Shown here piece by piece: positions 24,149 to 32,667 of a stretch of DNA of 64,000 nt. A program made the translations under genes and the position numbers. This DNA comes from Gottschalkia acidurici 9a. GTDB lineage: Bacteria; Bacillota; Clostridia; Tissierellales; Gottschalkiaceae. Where the stretch lies: positions 1,720,380-1,784,379 of the forward strand of contig NC_018664.1 of the NCBI RefSeq assembly GCF_000299355.1, read 5' to 3'. The notes beneath the pieces were generated by a model that was given only the letters and a program-made list of their open reading frames with translations, was not told the DNA's origin and did not search any database. The stretch's first letter is position 1. Every line of letters starts with the position of its first letter.

Positions 24149-26209
24149 TTAGTTAAATATAATTAGATTTTCTTTATCAAACATTTCTTTTATCTTTTGT
24201 TTAATTCCTTCATGTTCTTTTCGTTCTAAATTGGGATCAATTTTTAAAATTTCAAAACAAGTTTCTTGAGCTACTTTTAAAATTTTTATATCTGATGGTA
24301 ATTTAGCTATCTTTAATTCTGGTAATCCATGTTGCCTTGTTCCAAAAAATTCTCCAGGACCTCTTATTTCCAAATCTTTTTCTGATATTATGAATCCATC
24401 ATTAGTCTTTTCCATTATGTCCATTCTCTGTCTTGCAACTTTACTATTGCTCTCATTTATAAGTATACAGTATGATTGATATTCTCCTCTTCCAATTCTA
24501 CCTCTTAATTGATGTAGCTGAGCTAATCCAAATCTTTCAGCATTTTCAATCATCATTATACTAGCGTTTGGAACATTAACACCTACTTCTATTACTGTCG
24601 TAGATATAAGTATATCCACATCTCCATTTTTAAATCTCATCATTATTTCATCTTTATCACTCGACTTCATTTTTCCGTGAAGTAGTTCTATATTAAAGTC
24701 TTTAAATTCGTTTTCCTTTAATTCATCGTATAATTCAGTTGCAGATTTTATATTTAAAGTTTCAGATTCTTCTACTAGAGGACATACTATATAAGCCTGT
24801 CTTCCTTCTTTAATCTGTGTTTTTATAAAATCATATATCTTATATTTGCTACTGTTATTTCTAACGTATGTTTTTATCTGTTTTCTCCCTGGTGGTAATT
24901 CATCTATTATAGAGATATCTAGATCACCATATAGTATAAGTGCAAGTGTTCTAGGTATTGGAGTAGCAGTCATAACCAAGATATCTGGGCTTTCTCCTTT
25001 GGAAGATAGTTTTGCTCTTTGCCTTACTCCAAATCTGTGTTGCTCATCAGTTACAGCTAACCCTAAGCTTTTAAATTCTACATAGTCCTCTATAAGTGCA
25101 TGTGTTCCTATTAATATGTGAGTTTCTCCATTTTTAACTCTTTCAATTATTTCTTTCTTTTTCTTTTTACTAATGCTACTTATAAGAAGCTCACATTTTA
25201 CACCATAGCCTTTAAATAAGCTACTTATGCTTTCGTAGTGCTGTGTTGCTAGTATTTCTGTCGGAGCCATCATTACAGACTGATATCCACCCTTAAAGGC
25301 CTTATACATAGCAAGGACAGCAATGATAGTCTTTCCTGATCCAACATCTCCTTGCACTAGCCTATTCATTTGTTTAGTAGACTCCATATCATTACATATC
25401 TCTTTAAATACTTTTGCCTGAGCATTAGTGAGTTCAAACGGAAGATCTTGTATAAAATTTTCTAGTTCTGGTGTTTGTGGATATTCTATATAGTCTTTTT
25501 TTATATTATATTTATTCTTTATTAGCAAAAGTCCTAGTTGAAGAGTAAATAACTCTTCAAATGCAAGCCTTTTTCTTGACTTTATATAGTGGCTTCTATT
25601 TTTAGGGAAATGTATGTTTCTTAATGAGTCTTGTAGATTAGGTAGGTTGAATTTTTCTATTATATATTCTGGTAGTTTATCATCAACATATTCTAAGTAT
25701 TCATACAATGCAGTATCCATAATCTTTATTAAATCATTATTTTTAAGCTTTTCTGTTAAGCTATATATAGGAAGAATTTGTCCTATTTTATCACTTTCTT
25801 CTCCTTCCTTTACGTATACGCCATTATGAATTTCTATAATTTTTCCGGATTTTTTAACCTTTCCATTTACTTTTATAGTTTCACCCTTTTTTAAGCTTTT
25901 AACTATATAGTCCTGATTAAACCATATTAGTTGTGCCACTCCAGTGTCATCTTTTACTAGTACTCTAGTTATCGATATGTTTCTTTTCGGCCTATATACA
26001 TATGGATCGTTTTCTATTATAACTTTAACACTAGTCTTTTCACCATCTTGCAAACTCATGATTTTTTTTAATTCTCTTCTATCCTCATATGCCTTTGGTA
26101 AAAAATATATTAAATCTTCTATAGTTTCTATATTCAATCTGTTTAAAAGTTTATATCTTTTCGGGCCTACTCCTTTTAAATATTGAACTGATGTTTTAAG
26201 TTTTTCCAT
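24149..26209 (-). CDS. recG: ATP-dependent DNA helicase RecG
   Basis: RecG rewinds stalled replication forks and branch-migrates recombination intermediates. The 686-residue protein has the N-terminal wedge (OB) domain including ITRVLVKDDTGVAQLIWFN, Walker A (GDVGSGKTI), the DEQH box (TDEQHRFGV), TATPIPRTLAL, and the C-terminal helicase motifs (ISTTVIEVGVNVPNAS, QLRGRIGRG). The family's usual FFGTRQHGLP motif is present. It is intact and monocistronic-looking within the long minus-strand block. Confidence 0.97.
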   Translation of the reverse strand: MEKLKTSVQYLKGVGPKRYKLLNRLNIETIEDLIYFLPKAYEDRRELKKIMSLQDGEKTSVKVIIENDPYVYRPKRNISITRVLVKDDTGVAQLIWFNQDYIVKSLKKGETIKVNGKVKKSGKIIEIHNGVYVKEGEESDKIGQILPIYSLTEKLKNNDLIKIMDTALYEYLEYVDDKLPEYIIEKFNLPNLQDSLRNIHFPKNRSHYIKSRKRLAFEELFTLQLGLLLIKNKYNIKKDYIEYPQTPELENFIQDLPFELTNAQAKVFKEICNDMESTKQMNRLVQGDVGSGKTIIAVLAMYKAFKGGYQSVMMAPTEILATQHYESISSLFKGYGVKCELLISSISKKKKKEIIERVKNGETHILIGTHALIEDYVEFKSLGLAVTDEQHRFGVRQRAKLSSKGESPDILVMTATPIPRTLALILYGDLDISIIDELPPGRKQIKTYVRNNSSKYKIYDFIKTQIKEGRQAYIVCPLVEESETLNIKSATELYDELKENEFKDFNIELLHGKMKSSDKDEIMMRFKNGDVDILISTTVIEVGVNVPNASIMMIENAERFGLAQLHQLRGRIGRGEYQSYCILINESNSKVARQRMDIMEKTNDGFIISEKDLEIRGPGEFFGTRQHGLPELKIAKLPSDIKILKVAQETCFEILKIDPNLERKEHEGIKQKIKEMFDKENLIIFN

Positions 26210-26245
26210 AAATTCACCTACTTTGTGTAGCTTTTTTAAATAATA

Positions 26246-26277
26246 AAAAAAGGTTCCAAATAACGGAACCTTTTTTT
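26246..26277 (-). terminator. terminator of the ferritin-like gene
   Basis: GGTTCC (26252-26257) and GGAACC (26265-26270) form a short GC-rich stem between A and T runs, directly after the stop at 26279. Confidence 0.75.
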
Positions 26278-26278
26278 A

Positions 26279-26737
26279 TTACCAAACTTCTGCATATGAA
26301 GCATTAGTATAAATTTCTTCAAGTCTAGCTTTATGCATTTGTTCCATTTTAGCAAGTCCGTCAAATATCTCTTTCTTTTCTTTATCTAAACAAACTTCTG
26401 CTAAACTTTTATACATATTCATAGCTTCTTCCTCTTTTTTCATTGCTAATCCAATAGCATCTGCAAAGCTCATTTCTATACTAAGTTGTGGTGCAGTATC
26501 TACTGATTCAGATACTTTATAGTCGTTAAATTCATCTATTTCTATTTCATTAACACCACTAGCTAAAAAATCTTCTAAAAACTTCTGATGCTTTAACTCT
26601 TCATCTGCTAACTCTTCAAAAGTTTTTCTAAGATTTTCATCAGCTATTTTTCCTGCAGCATCTTTGTAGAATTGATATGAGTCAACCTCATTGTTAACTG
26701 CAAATTCTATTATTTCTTTAAGTTCATTATTTTTCAT
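26279..26737 (-). CDS. ferritin-like (rubrerythrin-family) diiron protein
   Basis: A 152-residue four-helix protein. Glutamate and histidine ligands typical of the rubrerythrin diiron site are seen in NNEVDSYQFYKDAA, ADEELKHQKFLEDF, KKEEEAMNMYKSL and KMEQMHKARLE. The C-terminal rubredoxin domain of true rubrerythrin is absent, so this is the short form. Such proteins scavenge peroxide or handle iron in anaerobes. It is a single gene with a strong terminator. Confidence 0.85.
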   Translation of the reverse strand: MKNNELKEIIEFAVNNEVDSYQFYKDAAGKIADENLRKTFEELADEELKHQKFLEDFLASGVNEIEIDEFNDYKVSESVDTAPQLSIEMSFADAIGLAMKKEEEAMNMYKSLAEVCLDKEKKEIFDGLAKMEQMHKARLEEIYTNASYAEVW

Positions 26738-26810
26738 TTTAATCCTCCTGGCATTTTGAATTATAGATATTATTATATAAAATTAAAATTGTTTGTAAAG
26801 TTAAATACAG

Positions 26811-28409
26811 TTATTCTATTGCTATTAAGTAATAATAAATAGGTTGACCTCCATATAATAGCTCTATGTCTATATCTGGATAATTGTCCTCCAAGGTCTC
26901 TACTATTTTTTTACCATCTTCTTCAGACACATCTTCTCCATAAAAAAGAGTTATAAGTTCGTTTTCCTCAGTTAAAGAATTTTTTATTAATTCTAAGGTA
27001 ACTTCTTCTATATCTTTACCTACAGAAGTTATATCACCCTCACAGATTCCTATTATATCATCTTTTCTTATTTCTTTTTCATTTATAGTAGTATCTCTTA
27101 CTGAGAACGTAACTTGAGCCGTTTTTATTTCACTAAAAGACTTTGTCATGTTTTCCACGTTGTCTTGCAGATCTATATCTTCATTAAATGCTAGTAATGC
27201 TGCTATTCCCTGTGGTATAGTCTTTGTAGGTAATACTTCTATATTTTTACTACTAAGCTCTTTAGCTTGCTTAGCTGCAAGTATAATATTACTATTATTA
27301 GGCAGTATTATTATGTTTTCAGCATTAATATTTTGTGCTGCTTTTAATATATCTTCTGTACTCGGATTCATAGTTTGTCCACCTGATATTATATGGTCTA
27401 CATTCAAATCCTCGAATACTGCTTTAATCCCGTCTCCCATTGCAACAGTTATAAAGCCATATTTTTTTGTTATTTTTTGTCCACTTTCTATATTATTACT
27501 ATGCTGATATCTCATATTATCTATTTTTATATCTATAAGTTCCCCTATATCAGTAGCCTTCTGTAAAACTAATCCTGGATTATTTGTGTGAATATGAACT
27601 TTTATAAATCCATCTCCACCTATAACTAGCATAGAATCTCCATAGTCGCCTATTCTTTTAGCAAAAACTTCACTATCTTCTTTGTTTTTATTTACTATAA
27701 ATTCTGTGCAGTATCCAAATTCTATTTCAGTATTTATTTCATTTAAGCTTACGTCTTTTATAGGTTCTTGAATTTCATAAGTTATATCCTCTTTTCCAGT
27801 CAATACTGATAAAGCACCATTTAATAAAACTATTAACCCTTTACCTCCAGCATCGACTACACCTGCTTCTTTTAATACAGGTAGCATTTCTGGTGTTTTA
27901 TCCAAGGCAGCTTCTCCATGTTTTATTACTTGTATTAAAAACTCTACTATATCATCTTGTGTTTTAGCTACTTCTACAGCCTTCTCTGCGCACTCTCTGG
28001 CCACTGTTAGAATAGTACCTTCTATAGGTTTCATAACTGCACCATAAGCAGTATCTGCACCTTCTTTAAAAGCTAATGCTAATACTTTGGTATTTACTTT
28101 CTTAGATTCTTTTAAACCTTTTGCAAGTCCTCTTAGAAGTTGTGAAAGAATAACTCCAGAGTTTCCTCTTGCGCCCATTAAAGATCCATTAGATACTAAA
28201 GTACCCACTGCCTCTATATCTTCAACGTCTGAACTTTTAAGACGTTTTGTGGCAGATTGCATAGTTAAAGACATGTTAGTTCCAGTATCCCCATCAGGTA
28301 CTGGAAAAACATTTAAGGCATTAACCATTTCCTTGTTTTTTTCTAGTGAATTAGTGGCCCCTATAAACATCTTCTTTAACAAAGAACCATCCACATATTC
28401 AATTTTCAA
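26811..28409 (-). CDS. fakA: fatty acid kinase catalytic subunit FakA (DAK2/YloV)
   Basis: With a FakB/DegV partner, FakA phosphorylates fatty acids for entry into phospholipid synthesis. The 532-residue protein has an N-terminal DAK2 ATP-binding domain (NALNVFPVPDGDTGTNM, MGARGNSGVILSQLLRG, VVDAGGKGLIVLL), then the middle FakA domain with the CTEFIV and VHIHTNNPG motifs, and a C-terminal DegV-like part. It lies 15 bases after the asp23 gene, the usual yloU-yloV order. Confidence 0.93.
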   Translation of the reverse strand: MKIEYVDGSLLKKMFIGATNSLEKNKEMVNALNVFPVPDGDTGTNMSLTMQSATKRLKSSDVEDIEAVGTLVSNGSLMGARGNSGVILSQLLRGLAKGLKESKKVNTKVLALAFKEGADTAYGAVMKPIEGTILTVARECAEKAVEVAKTQDDIVEFLIQVIKHGEAALDKTPEMLPVLKEAGVVDAGGKGLIVLLNGALSVLTGKEDITYEIQEPIKDVSLNEINTEIEFGYCTEFIVNKNKEDSEVFAKRIGDYGDSMLVIGGDGFIKVHIHTNNPGLVLQKATDIGELIDIKIDNMRYQHSNNIESGQKITKKYGFITVAMGDGIKAVFEDLNVDHIISGGQTMNPSTEDILKAAQNINAENIIILPNNSNIILAAKQAKELSSKNIEVLPTKTIPQGIAALLAFNEDIDLQDNVENMTKSFSEIKTAQVTFSVRDTTINEKEIRKDDIIGICEGDITSVGKDIEEVTLELIKNSLTEENELITLFYGEDVSEEDGKKIVETLEDNYPDIDIELLYGGQPIYYYLIAIE

Positions 28410-28424
28410 TTTAGTACCTCCTTG

Positions 28425-28781
28425 CTAATTTTGAACTCGTACTCCTTGCACGTTTACGTTTACTTTATCTACTTTTAACCCTGTTATGTTTTCAATTGTA
28501 TATTTAACTTTCTCTATTATATTGCTAGCAACTACAGAGATGCTTATTCCAAATTGAACTACAACATATAAGTCTATCATAATTTTATCATCTTCACTAT
28601 ATACTTTTACACCTTTAGTTAAGTGTTCTCTTTTCAACAACTCTGCTATACCGTCAGTAGCATTTTTAGTAGCCATTCCAACCAACCCGTAACACTCCAT
28701 AGTAGCTAAACCAGCGATAGAAGCTAAAACACTATCATCGATATTTATAGTTCCATATTTGTTAATTGTTTTTCCAGCCAT
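28425..28781 (-). CDS. Asp23/Gls24 family protein (YloU)
   Basis: A 118-residue envelope-stress or membrane-anchored scaffold family. It has the typical GTINIDDSVLASIAGLAT start, the ECYGLVGMA motif and a late VNVNVQGVRV strand. Its exact role is unclear, but its conserved place directly before fakA suggests a link with fatty acid kinase or the envelope. An AAAGGAGG-like site precedes the ATG. Confidence 0.88.
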   Translation of the reverse strand: MAGKTINKYGTINIDDSVLASIAGLATMECYGLVGMATKNATDGIAELLKREHLTKGVKVYSEDDKIMIDLYVVVQFGISISVVASNIIEKVKYTIENITGLKVDKVNVNVQGVRVQN

Positions 28782-29037
28782 TAGTACTTATCCTCCTTTA
28801 AGTTTCACTTATCCAATTGCTATCTATTTTTTTATTATAAGCTATAGGACAAAATTATTGAAGCTATTTATGTATCTAGTACAAAAATTAATAAGTTTAT
28901 TATAACTTGTTAATTTATTTAGTAAACACTATAATGAAGTAAGATTTATTTAAAGCTATAGTATTTATTCTACATTATAATTTTATTACCTTCAACTTAA
29001 AAACATACTTATATTTAATATAATTAAAATGTTGATG

Positions 29038-29066
29038 TTGCAAATTAGTTTTATATTTGATACAAT
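29038..29066 (+). promoter_or_regulatory. rpmB promoter and leader
   Basis: TTGCAA (29038-29043), then 17 bases, then TACAAT (29061-29066) forms a good sigma-A promoter. The 62-base leader contains the 14-base palindrome TTCAATGCATTGAA at 29086-29099. The rest of the divergent gap from 28782 is AT-rich and without genes. Confidence 0.6.
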
Positions 29067-29128
29067 AAAGTGTAATTTATTTAAGTTCAATGCATTGAAT
29101 TTAAAGTTTTGTCGAGGAGGTGTTGAAG

Positions 29129-29320
29129 GTGGCAAAATATTGTCAAGTATGTGGTAAAGGTAAAGTTTCTGGACATCTAGTAACTTTCTCTAACCGTAAA
29201 AGTAACAGAACTTGGGCTCCAAACGTACGTAGAATTAAAGCTATCGTTAACGGTGCTCCTAAAAGAATAGATGTATGTACAAGATGCATAAGATCTGGTA
29301 AAGTAGAAAGAGCTTTATAA
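29129..29320 (+). CDS. rpmB: 50S ribosomal protein L28
   Basis: A 63-residue zinc-type L28. It has CQVCGKG at the N-terminus and CTRCIRSGKVE at the C-terminus, giving four cysteines, and the central GHLVTFSNRKSNRTW and APNVRRIKA motifs. The start is a GTG at 29129, 8 bases after AGGAGG, giving the normal N-terminus MAKYC. In-frame GTG and TTG codons further upstream sit too close to the ribosome binding site. It is a single gene with its own promoter and terminator. Confidence 0.95.
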   Translation: MAKYCQVCGKGKVSGHLVTFSNRKSNRTWAPNVRRIKAIVNGAPKRIDVCTRCIRSGKVERAL

Positions 29321-29325
29321 TTACG

Positions 29326-29352
29326 TGGCTTCCTAACGATTGGAAGCCTTTT
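29326..29352 (+). terminator. rpmB terminator
   Basis: GGCTTCC (29326-29332) pairs with GGAAGCC (29341-29347), followed by TTTTT. Confidence 0.85.
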
Positions 29353-29528
29353 TAATATAATCTAAAGAAAGTCCATCCTACCCCAATTAAAGTCAAGCCT
29401 AATATAAATAGCCATATCTTTACTGGTATTATTTTTAAGACTAAAATAGCTCCTATTATGCCTAGTATAATACCTAGTATTTTTATTAAACTATTATATT
29501 TTCTACACTTGTAAATAAATCGTTTCAT
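29352..29528 (-). CDS. small two-span membrane protein
   Basis: A 58-residue hydrophobic protein with a basic N-terminus (KRFIYKCRKYN) and two membrane segments (about residues 16-33 and 37-56) separated by a short loop. The ATG at 29528 is 8 bases after AGAGG; a GTG three codons earlier touches the site. It points toward rpmB and their 3' ends meet. The function is unknown. Confidence 0.6.
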   Translation of the reverse strand: MKRFIYKCRKYNSLIKILGIILGIIGAILVLKIIPVKIWLFILGLTLIGVGWTFFRLY

Positions 29529-29603
29529 TTGTATCACCTCTTTGAAAATATAGTATATTGATACTATATTCCTTAATGCTCAATTTAGTTCCAAAGAGAA
29601 AAA

Positions 29604-29670
29604 AAGAAACCTTAAGTACATAAATACTCTTTACTATTAGCATTTATGTCTAACTTTAAGATTTCTTTTA
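29604..29670 (-). terminator. thiN terminator
   Basis: A long imperfect hairpin (AAGAAACCTTAAGT with ACTTTAAGATTTCTT as the outer arms, and an inner CATAAAT/ATTTATG pairing) follows the thiN stop and ends in a seven-T run on the minus strand. Confidence 0.6.
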
Positions 29671-29712
29671 TAAAATAACTTAAATAATATAATATTAATA
29701 ATATAATATTTC

Positions 29713-30345
29713 TTAGTCTCTCGACTTTATTACTAAACATGTTCCATCTTTTATGTTTATATTCCCATATTCTAATACTATTTCATTGCTTATTCCAATC
29801 GTTGTTCCTAACTTAAATTCTAATTTATTTGTTTCATATTTAAATCCCTTTAAAGTTACCTCTTTAGCATCTTTATATATAGGTATTATTGATACAAATG
29901 CCCCATCTTCTTTTTCTAATTTCAAGTCACCATTCGTTATATATATTTCATTATGCTCATCTACTATCCTAGCTTTTATATTTTGATTTAATAATCTAAA
30001 TAATAACATTATGTTTCCTATTGTATGATCTAGTCTAGTTCCAGTTACTCCCAAAAAAATTATCTCACTCACATTCTTTTCTACAGCGTAATCAATAGCT
30101 ATCTCTGTATCTGTCTTATCTTTTTCAGAAGGAAATTTATGAAATTGAACTTTTAGCTTATTATAGTATTCTAAAGTTTCTTTATCTATGGAATCTAAAT
30201 CTCCTACTATCACATTAGGCACTAAACCAGCCTTATAAAGATGCTTTGCTCCACCGTCTGCACATATTAATATATCTGAATTTTCTTTTATCTTTTTTAA
30301 AACTTCTATACATAAGTTTCCACTAGATATTATTATCCCTCTCAA
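29713..30345 (-). CDS. thiN: thiamine diphosphokinase
   Basis: It converts thiamine and ATP to thiamine diphosphate. The 210-residue protein has ICADGGAKHLY, VIVGDLDSID, FPSEKDKTDTEIAIDYA and the LGVTGTRLDHTIGN motif of the TPK family. It lies 29 bases after thiT, so imported thiamine is phosphorylated by the next gene product. Both are probably controlled by the TPP riboswitch upstream of thiT. Confidence 0.93.
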   Translation of the reverse strand: MRGIIISSGNLCIEVLKKIKENSDILICADGGAKHLYKAGLVPNVIVGDLDSIDKETLEYYNKLKVQFHKFPSEKDKTDTEIAIDYAVEKNVSEIIFLGVTGTRLDHTIGNIMLLFRLLNQNIKARIVDEHNEIYITNGDLKLEKEDGAFVSIIPIYKDAKEVTLKGFKYETNKLEFKLGTTIGISNEIVLEYGNINIKDGTCLVIKSRD

Positions 30346-30374
30346 AAATTATTCCAACTTTCTTTGATTTTCTG

Positions 30375-30938
30375 TTAGTTAGGAAGATGTCTTTTTAATG
30401 GTCCCCATATAAGTATTATTATTAATATAGATATTAATAGCTCCACACCTAAGTAGCTTCCATTGTAACCCATTGAGTATGTCCAAGAATCTAATGATTC
30501 TGCATTTTCCGAGAAAAATACTACTCCAGCTAACACATGCGATATAAATCTACCTAATATCCCCAAGAAAATACCTGTTATTATAAATATATATTCTTTA
30601 AAACTATCTTTTTTTGCGTTTAATTTTAAAGCTAGTTCTTTTCCTAAGCCAGCTAATCCTAAAAGTCCAAATGCTAGAGGGTAGTCTAAAATATATTGTA
30701 CTGGGTGAACTACATATGGTTCAACAATTGACTGCAATACACCATAAGCTAGTCCAACTAAAATTCCCCTTAGTGTTCCCCATCTTAACGCTATAAGTAT
30801 AATTGGTATCATACTTCCTGCAGTTATAGATCCTCCTTGTGGCATTTTAAAGACTTTTATCATACTTAAAACTGTCGCTAAAGCTATCATTATACCAGCT
30901 TCTGTTAGAAACCTTACACTATTTTTACTTTTTTCCAT
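30375..30938 (-). CDS. thiT: energy-coupling factor thiamine transporter substrate subunit ThiT
   Basis: An S-component that binds thiamine and docks with the shared ECF module. The 187-residue protein has six membrane segments and the conserved ALRWGTLRGILVGLAYGVLQ region followed by HPVQYILDYPLAFGLLGLAG. The ATG is about 8 bases after GGGAGG, which a TPP riboswitch can mask. No EcfA or EcfT gene lies near, as is usual for group II ECF systems. Confidence 0.92.
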   Translation of the reverse strand: MEKSKNSVRFLTEAGIMIALATVLSMIKVFKMPQGGSITAGSMIPIILIALRWGTLRGILVGLAYGVLQSIVEPYVVHPVQYILDYPLAFGLLGLAGLGKELALKLNAKKDSFKEYIFIITGIFLGILGRFISHVLAGVVFFSENAESLDSWTYSMGYNGSYLGVELLISILIIILIWGPLKRHLPN

Positions 30939-30944
30939 AAATAA

Positions 30945-31082
30945 AACCTCCCAAATTTATTAAGGAGGCTAATATAGCTGAGTAAATAACACAAACTCAT
31001 CGCTTCCCTACGCTAGTGTTAACTAGATCAGGTTCAAAGGGTCAAAACTTTCAGTTTCCTCTCAGCTAAATAGCTCCCCTAG
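30945..31082 (-). promoter_or_regulatory. TPP riboswitch controlling thiT and thiN
   Basis: On the minus strand the conserved THI-box parts appear in order: GGGGAGC (31073-31079), GCTGAGAGG (31058-31066), ACCCTTTGAACCTGAT (about 31027-31042) and CTAGCGTAGGGA (about 31005-31016). Downstream, CCTCC (30964-30968) can pair with the ribosome binding site GGGAGG (30947-30952), so ligand binding probably blocks translation. High thiamine diphosphate would then reduce thiamine uptake. Confidence 0.95.
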
Positions 31083-31129
31083 GACGTAATTTAAAATATT
31101 ATATTTATATTATATTAATTTACATTATA

Positions 31130-31777
31130 TCATATATTCTTAAATTTTCTAGTAGTACCTACTATATCTTCTGTATCAAATATAGCAGATCCTGCCACTA
31201 TTATATTTGCACCACATTCTACTACTTCTTTTATATTATCAAGCTTTATTCCACCATCTACTTGTATATCTATTTCTAATCCTTTGTCTTCTATCATTTT
31301 TTTAAGCTTTTTAATTTTTTCTTTAGTTTGTGGTATAAAAGATTGACCTCCAAACCCTGGATTAACTGTCATTATAAGAACCATATCTAGATCATCTATA
31401 ACGTATTCTAAACTTTCTAAAGGAGTTGAAGGATTCAGTGCAACAGCTGCTTTTACACCATAACTCTTTATTTGTTGTATAACACGATGTAAATGTATTG
31501 TTGATTCTTCATGAACTGTTATTATATCTGCACCAGCATCTACAAAATCTTTTATATAGTTCTCAGGATTTTTTATCATTAGATGAACATCAAATGGTAT
31601 TTTAGTAACTTTTCTTAGTTTTTTTATAACAGGTGCTCCAAATGTAATATTAGGAACAAAGTGCCCGTCCATAATATCCAGGTGAACTAGATCCGCTCCA
31701 CCCTGTTCTATTAATCCTATTTGTTCTCTTAAATCGCTAAAATCTGCCGATAAAATTGAAGGTGCTATTTTTATCAT
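31130..31777 (-). CDS. rpe: ribulose-phosphate 3-epimerase
   Basis: It interconverts ribulose 5-phosphate and xylulose 5-phosphate in the pentose phosphate pathway. The 215-residue TIM barrel has IAPSILSADF, VHLDIMDGHFVPNITFG, PFDVHLMIKNPE, MTVNPGFGGQ and IQVDGGIKLDN, including the metal-binding His and Asp residues. It follows rsgA by 3 bases in the prkC-prpC operon. Confidence 0.97.
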   Translation of the reverse strand: MIKIAPSILSADFSDLREQIGLIEQGGADLVHLDIMDGHFVPNITFGAPVIKKLRKVTKIPFDVHLMIKNPENYIKDFVDAGADIITVHEESTIHLHRVIQQIKSYGVKAAVALNPSTPLESLEYVIDDLDMVLIMTVNPGFGGQSFIPQTKEKIKKLKKMIEDKGLEIDIQVDGGIKLDNIKEVVECGANIIVAGSAIFDTEDIVGTTRKFKNI

Positions 31778-31780
31778 TAA

Positions 31781-32656
31781 TTAAAACCTCTTTCTTTCTG
31801 ATATTTCTTTTAAAAACATAATGTAATTATCATATCTTGACTTACTTATTTCTCCACTTTCTACACTTTCTTTTACTTTACAAGATGGTTCCTTATCATG
31901 CCTACATCCTGCAAATTTACACATCTCACTAGCTTCATGTATATCATGGAAATGTTCCTCTAAAGTCTCTTCTGTTAAGAAGTCTAAATCTAATGAACTG
32001 AATCCTGGAGTATCCAATACAAATCCTCCTTTATCGAGTTCTATAAGTTCTGTGTGTCTAGTAGTATGCTTTCCTCTACTAGTTTTTGTACTGATCTCTC
32101 CAGTTTTTAATTTTAAATTTGGCTGTATACTGTTTAATAATGTAGATTTACCCACACCTGAAGGACCTGCAAATACCGTTATCTTATCTTTTAATATTTC
32201 TCTTATTTCATCTATTCCTATATTGTCCTTATTACTTGTTGTAATTATTTTATATCCAGACTTACTATATATATCATATATCTCTTTTACTTCTTCTTCT
32301 GTAGCTAAATCTATTTTATTTAAACATATTACAACATCTAAGTTTTGACACGATGCTAGAAGTAAGAATCTATCTAGCAACCATAAATTAGGATCTGGCT
32401 TCTTTATTGCAAATACTATAATAGCTTGATTTACGTTTGAAACCGGTGGCCTTATAAGTTCTGTAGTTCTTTCAAATATTTTTTCTACATATCCAGTTTT
32501 ATTTTGATCGTTAACTCTTATCAAAACTCGATCTCCTACTTGTGGCTTTATCTTTTCTTTTCGAAATAAACCCCTAGCTCTACATTCATAAGTTATATTT
32601 TCTACTTTTACATAGTAGAATCCACCAATACCCTTAATTATAGTTCCTTCTAGCAT
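31781..32656 (-). CDS. rsgA: ribosome small subunit-dependent GTPase RsgA
   Basis: A circularly permuted GTPase that helps mature the 30S subunit. The 291-residue protein has an N-terminal OB domain, then G4 (CLNKIDLA), G1 (GPSGVGKSTLLNSI) and G3 (DTPGFSS) in permuted order, and a C-terminal zinc site (CKFAGCRHDKEPSCKV). It lies between prkC and rpe, its usual place in Firmicutes. Confidence 0.96.
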   Translation of the reverse strand: MLEGTIIKGIGGFYYVKVENITYECRARGLFRKEKIKPQVGDRVLIRVNDQNKTGYVEKIFERTTELIRPPVSNVNQAIIVFAIKKPDPNLWLLDRFLLLASCQNLDVVICLNKIDLATEEEVKEIYDIYSKSGYKIITTSNKDNIGIDEIREILKDKITVFAGPSGVGKSTLLNSIQPNLKLKTGEISTKTSRGKHTTRHTELIELDKGGFVLDTPGFSSLDLDFLTEETLEEHFHDIHEASEMCKFAGCRHDKEPSCKVKESVESGEISKSRYDNYIMFLKEISERKRF

Positions 32657-32667
32657 CTAATATCCTC

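Noticed and set aside
27148-27507. A 119-codon plus-strand frame opposite fakA
   Set aside because: It is the complement of a conserved coding region, rich in Ser/Leu/Ile as expected of a shadow frame.
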